Below are positions 15,879 through 24,976 of a stretch of DNA of 64,000 nt, piece by piece. Under the pieces are notes generated by a model. That model was not told the DNA's origin. It saw only the letters and a program-made list of their open reading frames with translations, and did not search any database. The position numbers and the translations under genes are program-made. Origin of the DNA: Arthrobacter sp. Leaf234 (lineage in GTDB: Bacteria > Actinomycetota > Actinomycetes > Actinomycetales > Micrococcaceae); assembly GCF_001422665.1 (NCBI RefSeq), contig NZ_LMLU01000006.1, forward strand, positions 1,725-65,724, given 5' to 3'. Positions within the stretch are counted from its first letter, which is position 1; each line of letters begins with the position of its first letter.

Positions 15879-15895
15879 TGTAGCGAATACGTTCG
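15879..15895 (-). repeat. Dispersed 17-bp element, copy 2
   Basis: Reverse complement of CGAACGTATTCGCTACA. Read on the minus strand, it is followed at about 32 nt by AATCGCAGCGATGGCGCA, echoing copy 1. Confidence 0.7.
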
Positions 15896-15920
15896 ATTCA
15901 GCTACAACGTCTCGCTAGCC

Positions 15921-16187
15921 CTAGATCCAGCCGGGCGGGGTTGAGTGCTGGTAGTCAGCCGGTGAGGTATTGAGGCTGGCCGTGGTCAAAAGAGCAGTCT
16001 CGGAGTCACGTGTCGGTGTCGAAATGTCATCGGGCGCGAAGACGGTGGCAGTGAGCTTGTCGTGAATGGCTTTGTAGAGGGCTTGATTGTCATCGTCGGA
16101 GTGGCCGCGCTGTGTAGAGATGTGGATCATAGCGACGCGGAGGGAGTGGTCGAGGCCGAGACCGGCTTCCTGGGCTACGACCTACTG
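15921..16187 (-). pseudogene. Tautomerase-like gene remnant
   Basis: The minus-strand translation reads LDHSLRVAMIHISTQRGHSDDDNQALYKAIHDKLTA, then FAPDDIS. This is like the strand, R-G-(R/H)-S, helix and (R/A)PDD pattern of tautomerase-superfamily proteins. The frame is open back only to a TAG and has no convincing start; the ATG at 16130 lies inside the conserved part. The catalytic N-terminal Pro is missing and the C-terminus drifts into Thr/Ser-rich sequence. Best read as a truncated gene. Confidence 0.4.
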
Positions 16188-16295
16188 CTCCGGCGCTCTG
16201 TGATGTTCTCGAACCGGTTTCGTTCGGGAGTCCGGTAGGTGCCAATCAAGGCCTGGAGGGTGTTCTTTAGCGCCCCGGCGTCAGGGGCTGGGGCG

Positions 16296-17324
16296 CTAGG
16301 GGCTGAGTGCGGCGATGATGTCGGCGGCCGGTCCGGTGCGGGCGTTGGGGTAGCCGGTGCCGGCCCAGAGGTGCAGTGCCTGCAGGTCGTTGTCGGCTGC
16401 TGCCGCTGCGCGCAGTGGTGCGGTGATGTAGTGGATCTGCGGGTAGGCGTGACCACTGCGGGCGTGGTCATCCATGAATCTGTTCCGCAAGCCGCGGGCT
16501 GGCCTGCCGGTGAAGGCCCGGGTGACTTTGGTCTCGGTGAACACCGGATCCTGCAGGGCTGAGCGGTGGGCCAAGTTAGTGTCTGCTTCGTCGGACAGGA
16601 GCAGGGCGGTCCCGACCTGGACTGCGGCAGCCCCTGCACCGAGGGTCGCGCGGACCTGCTCGCGAGTACTGATACCGCCTCCCGCGATCAGGGGAAGGTT
16701 GGCAGTGTTCTTGATGGCAGTGATCAGGTCGGGGAGCGGTTCGGTTCCGGGTTCCGCAGCCGGGTCGAACGTGGCCCGGTGCCCGCCAGCGTCAGGGCCT
16801 TGCACAATGAGGATCCGCGCGCCGCGCTCGGCTGCGGTGTGTGCTTCTTCCGTGGAGGTGACAGTGACGGCCGTGTGGATGCCGAGCGCGTTCAGCTCCT
16901 GTAAGACGTCGGCGTCAGGGCAGCCGAATGTGAAGGACACGACGTCGGGTTTCAAATCCCGGATGACCTCGAGCTTGTCCTGCCAGGCGTCGTCGTCCCA
17001 TCTAGGCGTACCGACCTCGATGCCGTATCGGTCGGCGTAGTACTTCAGTTCCTGCCGGTACGTTTCGAGCTCCTCTTCGTCGATGTCATTCTCCGAGACG
17101 ACGAAGAGGTTCACTCCGATCGGACCCTGAGTGAGTGTTCTGGTGGTGGTGATCTGATTCGCGAGTTGCTGGGGTCTCTTGTACCCGCCAGCAAGGAATC
17201 CCATGCCTCCGGCGTTGGTCACGGCAGCGACGAGTTCCGGGGTGGAGGGCCCGCCTGCCATCGGCGCCCCGACAACCGGGCGCTTCAGCTTCAACGGCAG
17301 GGACACAGGATCGATCAGGCTCAC
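16296..17324 (-). CDS. Nitronate monooxygenase
   Basis: A 342-residue FMN-dependent TIM-barrel enzyme. The N-terminal VVGAPMAGGPSTPELVAAVTNAGGMGFLAGG, the central DAGGHRATFDP with the active-site His, and GGISTREQVRATLGAGAAAVQVGTALL (FMN phosphate site) define the nitronate monooxygenase/2-nitropropane dioxygenase family. Members oxidise alkyl nitronates such as propionate 3-nitronate, a detoxification role. GTG at 17324 is the start because AAGGAGA precedes it; the frame extends 10 codons further without a ribosome site. Monocistronic. Confidence 0.9.
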   Translation of the reverse strand: MSLIDPVSLPLKLKRPVVGAPMAGGPSTPELVAAVTNAGGMGFLAGGYKRPQQLANQITTTRTLTQGPIGVNLFVVSENDIDEEELETYRQELKYYADRYGIEVGTPRWDDDAWQDKLEVIRDLKPDVVSFTFGCPDADVLQELNALGIHTAVTVTSTEEAHTAAERGARILIVQGPDAGGHRATFDPAAEPGTEPLPDLITAIKNTANLPLIAGGGISTREQVRATLGAGAAAVQVGTALLLSDEADTNLAHRSALQDPVFTETKVTRAFTGRPARGLRNRFMDDHARSGHAYPQIHYITAPLRAAAAADNDLQALHLWAGTGYPNARTGPAADIIAALSP

Positions 17325-17509
17325 GCAAATCTCCTTTTCTGACAGGACCAGCACTTACCTCCGAACTGGTACGCGGCCGACGGTTCCAGTTGAGGGCAGG
17401 ATGAATTTCACCGTAAGGACTGGGCCGGGCGAGCGACATCGCCCCTTACACACAACGTGTTCTGCGAGCCCGTCCTTCACCTGACACCTGTGGCTACTGC
17501 ATCCTAGGG

Positions 17510-18283
17510 TTAGATCGCATCGTTGAGTCGGCGCAGCCAGTATTGAAAGTTTTCGGGGCCGTTGAAGTGGGCGCCGGATATTTCGCTTACTTCCGGAGCG
17601 ATGTCCGGACCATCAATGACCAGCGTGTATCCCCCTGCTTCGGTAGCCGCTTCGAAGGCTGGCAGGTCTCCTCTATCGTCACCTGCATAGGCGACAGTCT
17701 GGAGGTTGCTGGTGTTGATGATCCGCCGGAGAGCAGTGCCCTTGTCCTGCTCCAGAGGCATGCGGAGTTCCTCCACGAACTTGCCCGGTTCATGGCGCAA
17801 CCCGTGGACGTCGATCACTTCTCGAATGAGTGGGGCGATGAGTTTCATGGCACTTCCACGGTTTGGTGCGCGCCGCCAATGGACGGCGACCGCGAGGGAC
17901 TTGTCTTCGACGTGGATACCGTCCATGCCGTCCAATGCGCGGTGCAACACGTCAGTGGCTTCCTTGACGGCCGTCGTCCACTCTCGGACTTCGTGGACGA
18001 CCTCGATGCCATGGTCGGTGAGGTGTTCAAGACCGTAGGAGCCATACAGCTCGACCCCCGGGATGGCAGCGCGCGCCGCGAGGAAGCTGACCGGCCTTCC
18101 CGAGAGGAGCGCAACGACCGAGAGCTTTGTCGCCAGGCTTGCGAGGATTTCTTCGGTGCCGGGAAGCAACTCGCTAGCATCCGGATCATCGGTGATTCGA
18201 GAGAGAACACCGTCGAAGTCCATCACCAACCCCGCGTTCTCATTCGATACCAGAGCTTGCAATACCGCGGTCGCTGAGTCCAT
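17510..18283 (-). CDS. otsB: Trehalose-6-phosphate phosphatase
   Basis: A 257-residue HAD-family hydrolase. Motif I DFDGVLSRI (nucleophile Asp22, Asp24), motif II LLSGRP, a cap domain with HVEDKSLAVAVHWRRAP, and motif III AYAGDDRGDLPAF match trehalose-phosphatase. It removes phosphate from trehalose-6-phosphate to give trehalose, a compatible solute. No otsA is seen in the window, so the synthase must be elsewhere. Starts ATG; single gene. Confidence 0.88.
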   Translation of the reverse strand: MDSATAVLQALVSNENAGLVMDFDGVLSRITDDPDASELLPGTEEILASLATKLSVVALLSGRPVSFLAARAAIPGVELYGSYGLEHLTDHGIEVVHEVREWTTAVKEATDVLHRALDGMDGIHVEDKSLAVAVHWRRAPNRGSAMKLIAPLIREVIDVHGLRHEPGKFVEELRMPLEQDKGTALRRIINTSNLQTVAYAGDDRGDLPAFEAATEAGGYTLVIDGPDIAPEVSEISGAHFNGPENFQYWLRRLNDAI

Positions 18284-18557
18284 ACACCAACCCTAGACCG
18301 AAGATATCGGGGATCATCCTGCCCATCGCGGGATGCCAGTTCGGACGGCGATGACCCTGTGAAACCAGGTGCTGCCTCCCGACGTGCTATGAAGACAACC
18401 GTGATCACCGCTGCCACCACAGGTCGATACGGAAGCGGCCGACAGCGCACAGTAAGTTGCAGCCGACCGCTCGGTCGCTCTTCATCCATGGACCATAAGG
18501 CCTCCTCCTCCCCGTTCTGATTAGGTAAGGATGGCAAAGAATTGACGCGTACAACAA

Positions 18558-18583
18558 TGCACGAATGGTGCACTATACTGCAC
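18558..18583 (+). promoter_or_regulatory. Three phased TGCAC repeats over the -10 of the XRE-cupin gene
   Basis: TGCAC occurs at 18558, 18569 and 18579, 11 and 10 bp apart, so all on one DNA face. A -10-like TATACT (18574-18579) lies between the last two. The ATG follows 6 nt after the -10, so the transcript would be leaderless or nearly so. Autoregulation by the encoded XRE protein is inferred. Confidence 0.6.
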
Positions 18584-18585
18584 TT

Positions 18586-19188
18586 ATGGATGCTAGTACG
18601 ACTGCCCTCGCGGCAGCAATCGGTGGGCGAGTGCGGCAGGAGCGGCAGTCCCGGGGGTGGACTCTGGATCGGCTGGCGGAGATGGCCGGCGTGAGCCGAC
18701 GGATGGTGGTCAACGTCGAGCAAGGCACCGCGAATCCCAGTGTGGGGACCTTGCTGAGAATTAGCGATTCCCTCGGTGTCGGGTTGCCGGCGTTGGTCGA
18801 GTCGCCCGAACCGAAGCCGGTGAAGGTCGTCCGGAATGGTGAGGGTGCAATCCTATGGAGCGGGGAGCTCGGTGGCCGCGGAGTATTGGTGGGCGGCACT
18901 GAATCGCCGGACGTGGTGGAGCTCTGGGACTGGACACTGGGTCCTGGGGACCATCACGGGAGCGAAGCTCACTCACCGGGCACGAAGGAACTGATGCAGG
19001 TGCAGCAGGGCACGGTGACGGTGGTGACCGCTGGGCAGTCGTTTCTCCTCGGGACCGGGGACGCAATCACGTTCCCGGGCGACGTCGCCCACTCCTACAC
19101 CAATCCGGGCGCCGAACAGGCACGATTCTGCCTGGCGGTCTTCGAACCCGGCGTCGGGTCCGGGCACCGGCCGGAGGTAGCCCGATGA
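18586..19188 (+). CDS. XRE-cupin transcriptional regulator
   Basis: A 200-residue protein. The XRE/Cro HTH spans residues 8-65 (GGRVRQERQSRGWTLDRLAEMAGVSRRMVVNVEQG...). A C-terminal cupin barrel follows (GDHHGSEAHSPGTKELMQVQQGTVTVV...GDAITFPGDVAHSY). This class regulates small-molecule metabolism or export by sensing a ligand in the cupin. The start at 18586 is preferred to 18565 because the promoter -10 lies between them. Its stop overlaps the next start by 4 nt, so it heads an operon with the B3/B4, EamA and DapA-like genes. Confidence 0.9.
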   Translation: MDASTTALAAAIGGRVRQERQSRGWTLDRLAEMAGVSRRMVVNVEQGTANPSVGTLLRISDSLGVGLPALVESPEPKPVKVVRNGEGAILWSGELGGRGVLVGGTESPDVVELWDWTLGPGDHHGSEAHSPGTKELMQVQQGTVTVVTAGQSFLLGTGDAITFPGDVAHSYTNPGAEQARFCLAVFEPGVGSGHRPEVAR

Positions 19189-19925
19189 TGGAGTTGAGCG
19201 CCCTTCAGAAGTTCCTCGACGGCAGTGTCGTCGGCGCTGACGTGTTCTCGTTGCGGTCCGACTACAGAGCTGTCCTGCTGGCCGTCGACGGGCTCGTCCC
19301 CGGCCCGAGCGACCAGGCCGGTGAGGCGCTGCTCCAGGCGGCGGAAGCTTCGGCCCGCAAAGTGCTCGGCGGCCGGTCTGTGGAGGAGTTGCCGCACGTG
19401 GCTGCGTGGCGGGAGGCGTATCGGTCGTTTGGCGCCAAGCCGCAGCGCACGCGCAATAGCCTGGAGTCGCTGCTGCGCCGCGCCGAGTCCGGTCTGCCCC
19501 GGGTCAACCGTCTCACCGACCTCTACAACGCGGTCTCGGTGCTCCATCAGGTTCCGCTGGGAGGGGAGGATCTGACCGGCTACGCCGGCTCGCCCCGCCT
19601 GGTTCGTGCCACAGGTGCGGAACCCTTCGATACCGTCGCCGGTGGTTCCCCCGTCATCGAACATCCCGATTCCGGCGAGGTCATTTGGGGCGATGACGCC
19701 GGAGTGACGTGCAGGCGCTGGAACTGGCGCCAGGGACGCCGCACTCAACTCACGGACGATACGACCACCGCTCTGTTTATCCTCGACGCGCTCGAACCTC
19801 TGGGCGATGAGGCACTTCATGCCGCCGCGGATGACCTCGCCTCTCACCTGCTGCGCTTCGGCCCCGACGTGCAGATTGCTAGCCGGCTGATCGCCGCTGA
19901 CACGACCCTGTCCGTAGGAGACTGA
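19185..19925 (+). CDS. B3/B4 tRNA-binding domain protein
   Basis: 246 residues resembling the B3/B4 editing-like domain of phenylalanyl-tRNA synthetase beta chain as a free-standing protein: WREAYRSFGAKPQRTRNSLESLLRR, LPRVNRLTDLYNAVSVLHQVPLGGEDL, and DDTTTALFILDALEPLG. Stand-alone members are thought to edit or deacylate mischarged tRNA or bind amino-acid-like ligands; their role is not settled. It overlaps the XRE-cupin stop (ATGATG). Association with an amino-acid-type exporter downstream suggests an amino-acid or analogue detoxification set. Confidence 0.82.
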   Translation: MMELSALQKFLDGSVVGADVFSLRSDYRAVLLAVDGLVPGPSDQAGEALLQAAEASARKVLGGRSVEELPHVAAWREAYRSFGAKPQRTRNSLESLLRRAESGLPRVNRLTDLYNAVSVLHQVPLGGEDLTGYAGSPRLVRATGAEPFDTVAGGSPVIEHPDSGEVIWGDDAGVTCRRWNWRQGRRTQLTDDTTTALFILDALEPLGDEALHAAADDLASHLLRFGPDVQIASRLIAADTTLSVGD

Positions 19926-19926
19926 T

Positions 19927-20031
19927 ATGTCCATCCACCCGCGCGGGTTCGCGGCGCGACAAGATCACGTACCTCTTGGCGATGACCGCCTGATCCTGGG
20001 CGGCCGTTCAATCCCGGGAGGCCTGCGATGA
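19927..20031 (+). CDS. Candidate 34-aa ORF bridging the operon gap
   Basis: ATG at 19927 opens 34 codons that fill the gap exactly; the TGA overlaps the EamA ATG (ATGA). No good ribosome site is present, and the peptide (MSIHPRGFAARQDHVPLGDD...) is not recognised. It may serve translational coupling or be a gene remnant. Confidence 0.3.
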   Translation: MSIHPRGFAARQDHVPLGDDRLILGGRSIPGGLR

Positions 20032-20951
20032 CCACCCCCGCCTCCTCCGGTGTATCGCGTGGCACGGCAGTTCCCTTACCGGCGTGGGGGTTGGCCTTGG
20101 CAGCGATGCTGTCGATCCAGCTCGGTTCGGCGTTGTCGATGGACATGATCGCCGCCGTGGGGCCGGCAGGTACCGGCTGGCTACGACTGAGTCTGGGAGC
20201 CCTCATCCTCCTGGCACTGGTTCGCCCACCCCTGCGCACCATCCGCCGCCAGGACGTGCCGACCCTACTGGCTTTGGGCATCGCGACGGGCGTGATGTCC
20301 ATTGCGTTCCTTGCCGCGATCGAGCACATCCCGCTCGGGACGGCCGTGGCGATCGAGTTCCTGGGACCGTTGACCGTTGCCGCCGTCCGCAGCCACAATG
20401 CACGGGCACTCATCTGGCCGGTCGTGGCACTGGGCGGGGTCGTGCTGCTCACCGAGCCCTGGGAGAGCGATTTCAACGCTGTCGGCGTCGGCTTCGCGGG
20501 CCTCGCGGGCCTCGCCTGGGCCGCATACATCGTGCTCACCCAGCGGATTGGTGGCCGCTTCACCGGCATCGGGATACTCTCACTCACCGTTCCCATCGCG
20601 GCTCTCACCGCCGCGGTCATCGGCATTTCCCAGGCCGCCGGGCACATCACCCCGGGAGTCCTCGCCGCCGCGGCCGGGCTGGCTATCCTGCTGCCTGTCC
20701 TGCCGTTCGCGCTGGAGATGTTGGCCCTGCGTCGGATGACACCGACCGCGTTCGGAACCCTGATGGCCCTGGAACCCGCGCTCGGTGTCCTACTTGGGCT
20801 GCTGATCCTGCACCAGCAACCCTCGGCCTTCCAGTTCGTCGGCATCCTGCTCGTCGTCCTCGCCGGTGCCGCGGCGCAACGCGATGGCAAGCGCGACCAC
20901 CAACCCTTCGAGCAGGCGAGCAGCCACGCGGATCTTGACAGCATCCGCTAG
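20028..20951 (+). CDS. EamA/RhtA-like DMT-family transporter
   Basis: A 307-residue membrane protein with about ten hydrophobic segments in two EamA halves. MLSIQLGSALSMDMIAAVGPAGTGWLRLSLGALIL and LEPALGVLLGLLILHQQPSAFQFVGILLVVLAG are typical of RhtA-type exporters of threonine, homoserine and related compounds. The C-terminal tail of 25 residues is hydrophilic. It lies in the XRE-cupin operon, so its expression is probably induced by the effluxed ligand. Substrate is inferred only from family. Confidence 0.88.
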   Translation: MTTPASSGVSRGTAVPLPAWGLALAAMLSIQLGSALSMDMIAAVGPAGTGWLRLSLGALILLALVRPPLRTIRRQDVPTLLALGIATGVMSIAFLAAIEHIPLGTAVAIEFLGPLTVAAVRSHNARALIWPVVALGGVVLLTEPWESDFNAVGVGFAGLAGLAWAAYIVLTQRIGGRFTGIGILSLTVPIAALTAAVIGISQAAGHITPGVLAAAAGLAILLPVLPFALEMLALRRMTPTAFGTLMALEPALGVLLGLLILHQQPSAFQFVGILLVVLAGAAAQRDGKRDHQPFEQASSHADLDSIR

Positions 20952-20978
20952 AAAAATTCGTTGAAAGGAACGAAGAGG

Positions 20979-21875
20979 ATGATGTTCACCGGTCTGAGTG
21001 CTTTTCCCCTGACCCCCCTAGCGCATGACGCGGTCGATAAGACAGCGTTCGTCCGCCTGATCCAACGGCTCACCATGGCGAAGGTCGATTCGATCACCGC
21101 GCTCGGCTCCACCGGCTCCTACGCCTACCTCAGCACGACGGAGCGGAGCCGGGGCGCCCAGCTCGCCGTGGAGCACGCCGGCCGTACGCCGGTCTTCATC
21201 GGCGTCGGGGCGCTACGCACCTCGCACGTCCTCGAAAACGTTGAGAATGCCGAGGCGGCGGGAGCTTCCGGGCTCCTGCTCGCCCCGATGACGTATCAGC
21301 CCCTCACCGACGATGACGTGTTCGAGCTCTTCAGGACCGTCACCGAGCGCTCATCGCTACCGGTCATCGTCTACGACAATCCCGCTACCACGCACTTCAC
21401 CTTCACCACCGAACTCTACGGACGCATCGCTGACCTGCCCGGCATCGCGTCCATCAAGATCCCCGGCGTACCCGCCGACCCGGACCAGGCACAAGCGAGA
21501 ATCCGGGAGATTCGGGCTGCCGTGCCAGCGCACGTAACGATCGGAGTCTCCGGTGACGTTAGGGCCGCTGCCGGCCTGACCGCCGGATGCGATGCCTGGT
21601 ACTCCGTCATCGGGGGCACCCTGCCCGACCCTGCCCTACGGATCACCCGAGCCGCCCGCGACGGAAGGGTCTCCGACGCGATCACCGAGTCTGAACGCCT
21701 CACACCCCTCTGGCAATTCTTCACCGAATTCGGCGGAAGCCTGCGGGTTGTAGCGGCAATAGCAGAACAGCTTGGCCTGGCGACAGAATCATGCCTGCCG
21801 CTTCCCATCCAAGGACTGACGAAAGGCCAGCGGGCTCAAGTGAGCAGGATCATCGATGAGCTCGAGCTCAGATGA
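20979..21875 (+). CDS. Dihydrodipicolinate synthase/N-acetylneuraminate lyase family protein
   Basis: A 298-residue class-I aldolase barrel: MMFTGLSAFPLTPL, ALGSTGSYAYLSTTERSR, VIVYDNPATTHF (conserved Tyr region) and IASIKIPGVP with the Schiff-base Lys. It is probably a catabolic lyase or dapA paralogue rather than the housekeeping DapA, given its place in an export/regulator operon. A TTG at 20961 is possible, but the ATG at 20979 or 20982 fits the AAAGGAACGAAGAGG leader better. Confidence 0.85.
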   Translation: MMFTGLSAFPLTPLAHDAVDKTAFVRLIQRLTMAKVDSITALGSTGSYAYLSTTERSRGAQLAVEHAGRTPVFIGVGALRTSHVLENVENAEAAGASGLLLAPMTYQPLTDDDVFELFRTVTERSSLPVIVYDNPATTHFTFTTELYGRIADLPGIASIKIPGVPADPDQAQARIREIRAAVPAHVTIGVSGDVRAAAGLTAGCDAWYSVIGGTLPDPALRITRAARDGRVSDAITESERLTPLWQFFTEFGGSLRVVAAIAEQLGLATESCLPLPIQGLTKGQRAQVSRIIDELELR

Positions 21876-23144
21876 TAGCGATCGCCCTGTAGCTCCTCCG
21901 GGGGTTGATCACGGGTCATCATCCGGCGTTTCCGCGAACGCGCAGGTCGGGAAGGGGCGCTCGGCTGGGGCGCTGGCGCGATACGTCTTCGCCGCAACAC
22001 TCGTTCGCAGCGCTGATGGTGGGGCGGTCGTAGCCATTGTGCTGCTCGCACATGCCCAGGGGATGTCGGGCTCGGTAGCCGGGCTTCTCGGAGCATCGAT
22101 CACTGCGCCCCACCTGCTCGGTCCGTTCATCGCGCGGCGCCTCGACACGGCCCGGGATGGGCGCATCGTCATTGCGCTCTCTGCTGTTGCCCACGGTGTG
22201 CTGCTTGGCGCCGCCGCTGTGCTGCTGCCGGTCGCCGGAGCCGCGTGGCCGGCCGTGCTGCTCTTTGCTTCCGGCCTTTTCGGTCCGATGCTCACCGGTG
22301 GGATCAGTAGTCGCCTGCCTTCTATCGCCGGCCCCGAGCAGCCCAGTCAGCGCCGGGCACAAAGCTGGGACGTCACTAGCTACGGAATCAGCGGCACCCT
22401 CGGGCCCGCAGCGGTCGCATGGATCGCAGCGGCATCGAACCCGCTCACCGCGACCTTGGTCCTGGCCGGTGCCGCCATCCTCGGCGCCGGAGCGGTCCTC
22501 GCATTACCTCGACAGGAACCACCCGACAAACCGGAGGACGTACCCTCGCCGGCGCGGACGCTACGCCTCATCTGGGACGCTGGTCCGCTTCGCCGCACGC
22601 TCGGCCTCACCGTGAGCGTCGCCTTCTCGGTCGCCGTGCTACCGATCTACGCCGTTGTACTAGCTCCCGTGTTTGGCGGGGCAGCAACCGCTGGAACACT
22701 GGTCGCCGCGTACGGGGTAGGTAATCTCCTCGGATCGGCAGTGCTCATGATCCGCCCGCTGCGCCGCGACGCCGACCCACTCATGAGCTCCCTCGCCGCA
22801 CTCGTCGCGGCGACACTGATGCTGGTGGCATTCGGCCCGACGCTGCCGACAGCGCTCACCGCCTTCTGCCTGCCGGGGTCGCCAACGCACTCTTCTTCGC
22901 AGCGACTCTCGCCGCACGCAGTGAGTACGCACCCATCGAGATCCGCGGACAGGTCTTCATTTGGGTAGGTGCACTGAAGATCGCCGCCGGATCCGCAGGG
23001 ACAGCCATCGCAGGACCCACTGTCACGCCTGCCGCATGGCTCCCACTAGTTGTGGCGACAACACTCACAGCCACTGCGGTGATTGCCACCACCATCCAAC
23101 GCCACCGTTCACGACGGACACGGGAACCAACAGCTCTGACCTGA
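21856..23144 (+). pseudogene. MFS transporter with a frameshift
   Basis: The first frame (21856-22968) encodes about 340 residues of a 12-helix major facilitator: a hydrophilic N-terminus, then RYVFAATLVRSADGGAVVAIVLL and later helices. After about 22872 it turns hydrophilic. The next frame continues the family pattern (GVANALFFAATLAARSEYAPIEIRG, WVGALKIAAGSAGTAIAGP, a last helix and a basic tail) to a TGA at 23142-23144. Restoring one base near 22871-22873 would give LAGVANALFF. It is a true pseudogene or a sequencing error. The start overlaps the DapA-like 3' end. Confidence 0.8.
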
Positions 23145-23184
23145 TCCCACCAACACTCGTACGCCCAGCCACGAGCGGGGGTGA

Positions 23185-23535
23185 ATCGCTGGCCTACTTT
23201 CGGGCCGGCAGGTCACCGTCCTGCACGCAGCACGGAACCCTGGACTCTTCGCCCTCCGAGGGCAAATCAAGGCCGACCTCGACCGGCTCCCGAATGCCAC
23301 CCTGACCACCTGGTACACCCAGGCCGACCCTGAGCACCTCGAGACAATCACCGAGCGGACCGGGCCCACGGATGTCACGGGCATGGACTTGCCAGCTGGA
23401 GCGCAGTACTACCTCTGCGGGCCGCTGCCCTTCATGCAGAACACCCGCTCCGACCTCATCGCTGCCGGCGTCCCCTCACGGAACATCCAGTACGAAGTCT
23501 TCGGACCCGATCTTTGGCTTGCTGCTCCGGTGTGA
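23185..23535 (+). pseudogene. Flavohemoglobin (hmp) 3' fragment
   Basis: This frame has no start and opens after a TGA at 23182-23184. It encodes the NAD-binding end of a flavohemoprotein or related ferredoxin reductase: RQVTVLHAAR, LTTWYTQADP, AQYYLCGPLPFMQNTRSDL and NIQYEVFGPDLW. The haem and FAD domains are absent. It lies between the broken MFS gene and the resolvase, so the truncation probably came from element insertion or deletion. Confidence 0.75.
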
Positions 23536-23654
23536 TCGTGACTAGCCAAGACCGCCGTCCCAAACCCCTTGAAGAATGTTGTGCGCGGGAGCAGCTACCG
23601 GCCCCGCCAAGCTTTCCAAAAAGCCCGCCATCTTGACGGAAACTCACAGTATTA

Positions 23655-23711
23655 GTGTTGCTTTAGGGTCGTTTTCTGGTTTTCGCCACACTTCTGTGCG
23701 AAGGTCTAGAC
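23655..23711 (+). repeat. res-like site A upstream of resolvase
   Basis: A 57-bp segment starting GTGTTGCTTTAGGGTCGTTT and ending AAGGTCTAGAC next to the resolvase ATG. A same-length, roughly 70% similar segment lies at 27475-27531 (site B) in the same orientation. Position and duplication fit a resolvase recombination site that doubles as the promoter. Confidence 0.55.
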
Positions 23712-24296
23712 ATGACGCAACACATCGGACAGCGAATCGGATATGCCCGTGTGTCGAGCGTTGACCAGAATCTCGCCCGTCAGCTGACCAGCCTTGGCAG
23801 CGTCGATCGGCTGTTCGAGGAGAAGCAATCTGATGCGCAACGATCCGGCCGGGCCGCCCTCGCAGAGATGATCGGGTATGCCCGCCACGGTGACACCGTC
23901 GTTGTGTCGTCCATGGACATGCTGGCTCGATCGGTCATCGATCTCAATCAGATAGTGGGGGAGCTGACCGCCAAAGGTGTGACCGTGGAGTTCATCGCCG
24001 AACGGGTGACGTTCACCCCTGGCAGCGCGGATCCGTTCGCTGAGTTCCAGCTGAACATCATGGCGTCCTTCGCGCAGCTTGAGCGTGCGATCACCCGGGA
24101 GCGGCAAGCCGACGGCATCAGGGCAGCTAAGGAGCGCGGCGCCTACCAGGGCCGGTCCCGCAAGCTCACTGATGACCAACTGCTCGAGGCCCGGAACCTG
24201 ATCGAGGCGCGCGTCCCGAAGGCCGAAGTCGCCCGGCGTCTGAACATCGACCGCACCACTCTGTACCGGGCGCTGGATCGGATGGCTCCCGCATGA
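23712..24296 (+). CDS. Serine resolvase/invertase (Tn3-resolvase type)
   Basis: A 194-residue small serine recombinase. Catalytic Ser15 lies in IGYARVSSVDQN. Further marks are DTVVVSSMDMLARSVIDLNQIV, the long E helix region (FQLNIMASFAQLERAITRERQADGI) and a C-terminal Hin-type HTH (KAEVARRLNIDRTTLYRAL). It would resolve or invert DNA at res-like sites. The ATG lies directly beside site A. It overlaps the peptidase gene (ATGA), an unusual partnership for a resolvase. No transposase of the same element is visible. Confidence 0.92.
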   Translation: MTQHIGQRIGYARVSSVDQNLARQLTSLGSVDRLFEEKQSDAQRSGRAALAEMIGYARHGDTVVVSSMDMLARSVIDLNQIVGELTAKGVTVEFIAERVTFTPGSADPFAEFQLNIMASFAQLERAITRERQADGIRAAKERGAYQGRSRKLTDDQLLEARNLIEARVPKAEVARRLNIDRTTLYRALDRMAPA

Positions 24297-24976
24297 CGAC
24301 TCCACGCAACCGGCCAGCCAGTAATGACCTTCTAGGGGAGGCTCGCGTCATCGTCGAGCGAGTCGCGGCACAAGCAGGTCTTCCATCACCGGCAGTTGAG
24401 CTTGCCCCAACGGTAGATAGGCCGGGCGCACCTAAGGCGAACGCCCACTATCAGGTGATCCGTGGAGTGCCAACGATCAAGATCACCGAGGCCGCTCTGC
24501 GCGAACTGCCTTCCGACGTCCTCGAGTCTCTAGTGACACACGAGTTGGGCCACCTTGCCGACGAGACGTGGTGGAAGCAGAAACGTCGGCAGTACCTCGC
24601 CGGGCTGAGCTTCGCAGCACTCCTGCTATTCGCTGGACTCATTGCGGCCGCCACCGCGGACACCTCTGACGCTGATATGACTCCTGGAGGGGTAACGATG
24701 GGGTGTGGTGCGATCGTCGCCTCGGCCGCGTACCTCATCTTTCGAGCGAACAGCCGCACAAGCGAGTTACGGGCGGATCGTTTCGCTGCACGCCAGCACG
24801 GCAACGTGTCGAGTGCTCAAGCCCTTTTCGCAGTATGGGACCGGGAGGCACCAGAACCGACACAGCACCGACGCCTACGGCTCCTCTTCCGAAGCCACCC
24901 ATACCAGGCCACCAGGCTCACAGCCATCGAAGCTGAAATCACCCGGCAAGACCCGCCGGCGACCAGGAGAACATGA
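24293..24976 (+). CDS. M48-like membrane metalloprotease
   Basis: 227 residues. LVTHELGHLADETWW carries the HExxH-type zinc site, then two membrane helices (about residues 102-120 and 136-153), then SELRADRFAARQHG with the third zinc ligand Glu. This order fits the M48/HtpX family with the catalytic face in the cytoplasm, though it is shorter than usual. It is translationally coupled to the resolvase and followed by a small membrane protein with overlapping start. Possible role in membrane protein quality control or in element maintenance. Confidence 0.8.
   Translation: MTTPRNRPASNDLLGEARVIVERVAAQAGLPSPAVELAPTVDRPGAPKANAHYQVIRGVPTIKITEAALRELPSDVLESLVTHELGHLADETWWKQKRRQYLAGLSFAALLLFAGLIAAATADTSDADMTPGGVTMGCGAIVASAAYLIFRANSRTSELRADRFAARQHGNVSSAQALFAVWDREAPEPTQHRRLRLLFRSHPYQATRLTAIEAEITRQDPPATRRT

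Noticed and set aside
16175-16639. Frames overlapping the nitronate monooxygenase 3' end
   Set aside because: Shadow of the real gene; Pro/Thr/Ser-rich out-of-frame translation.
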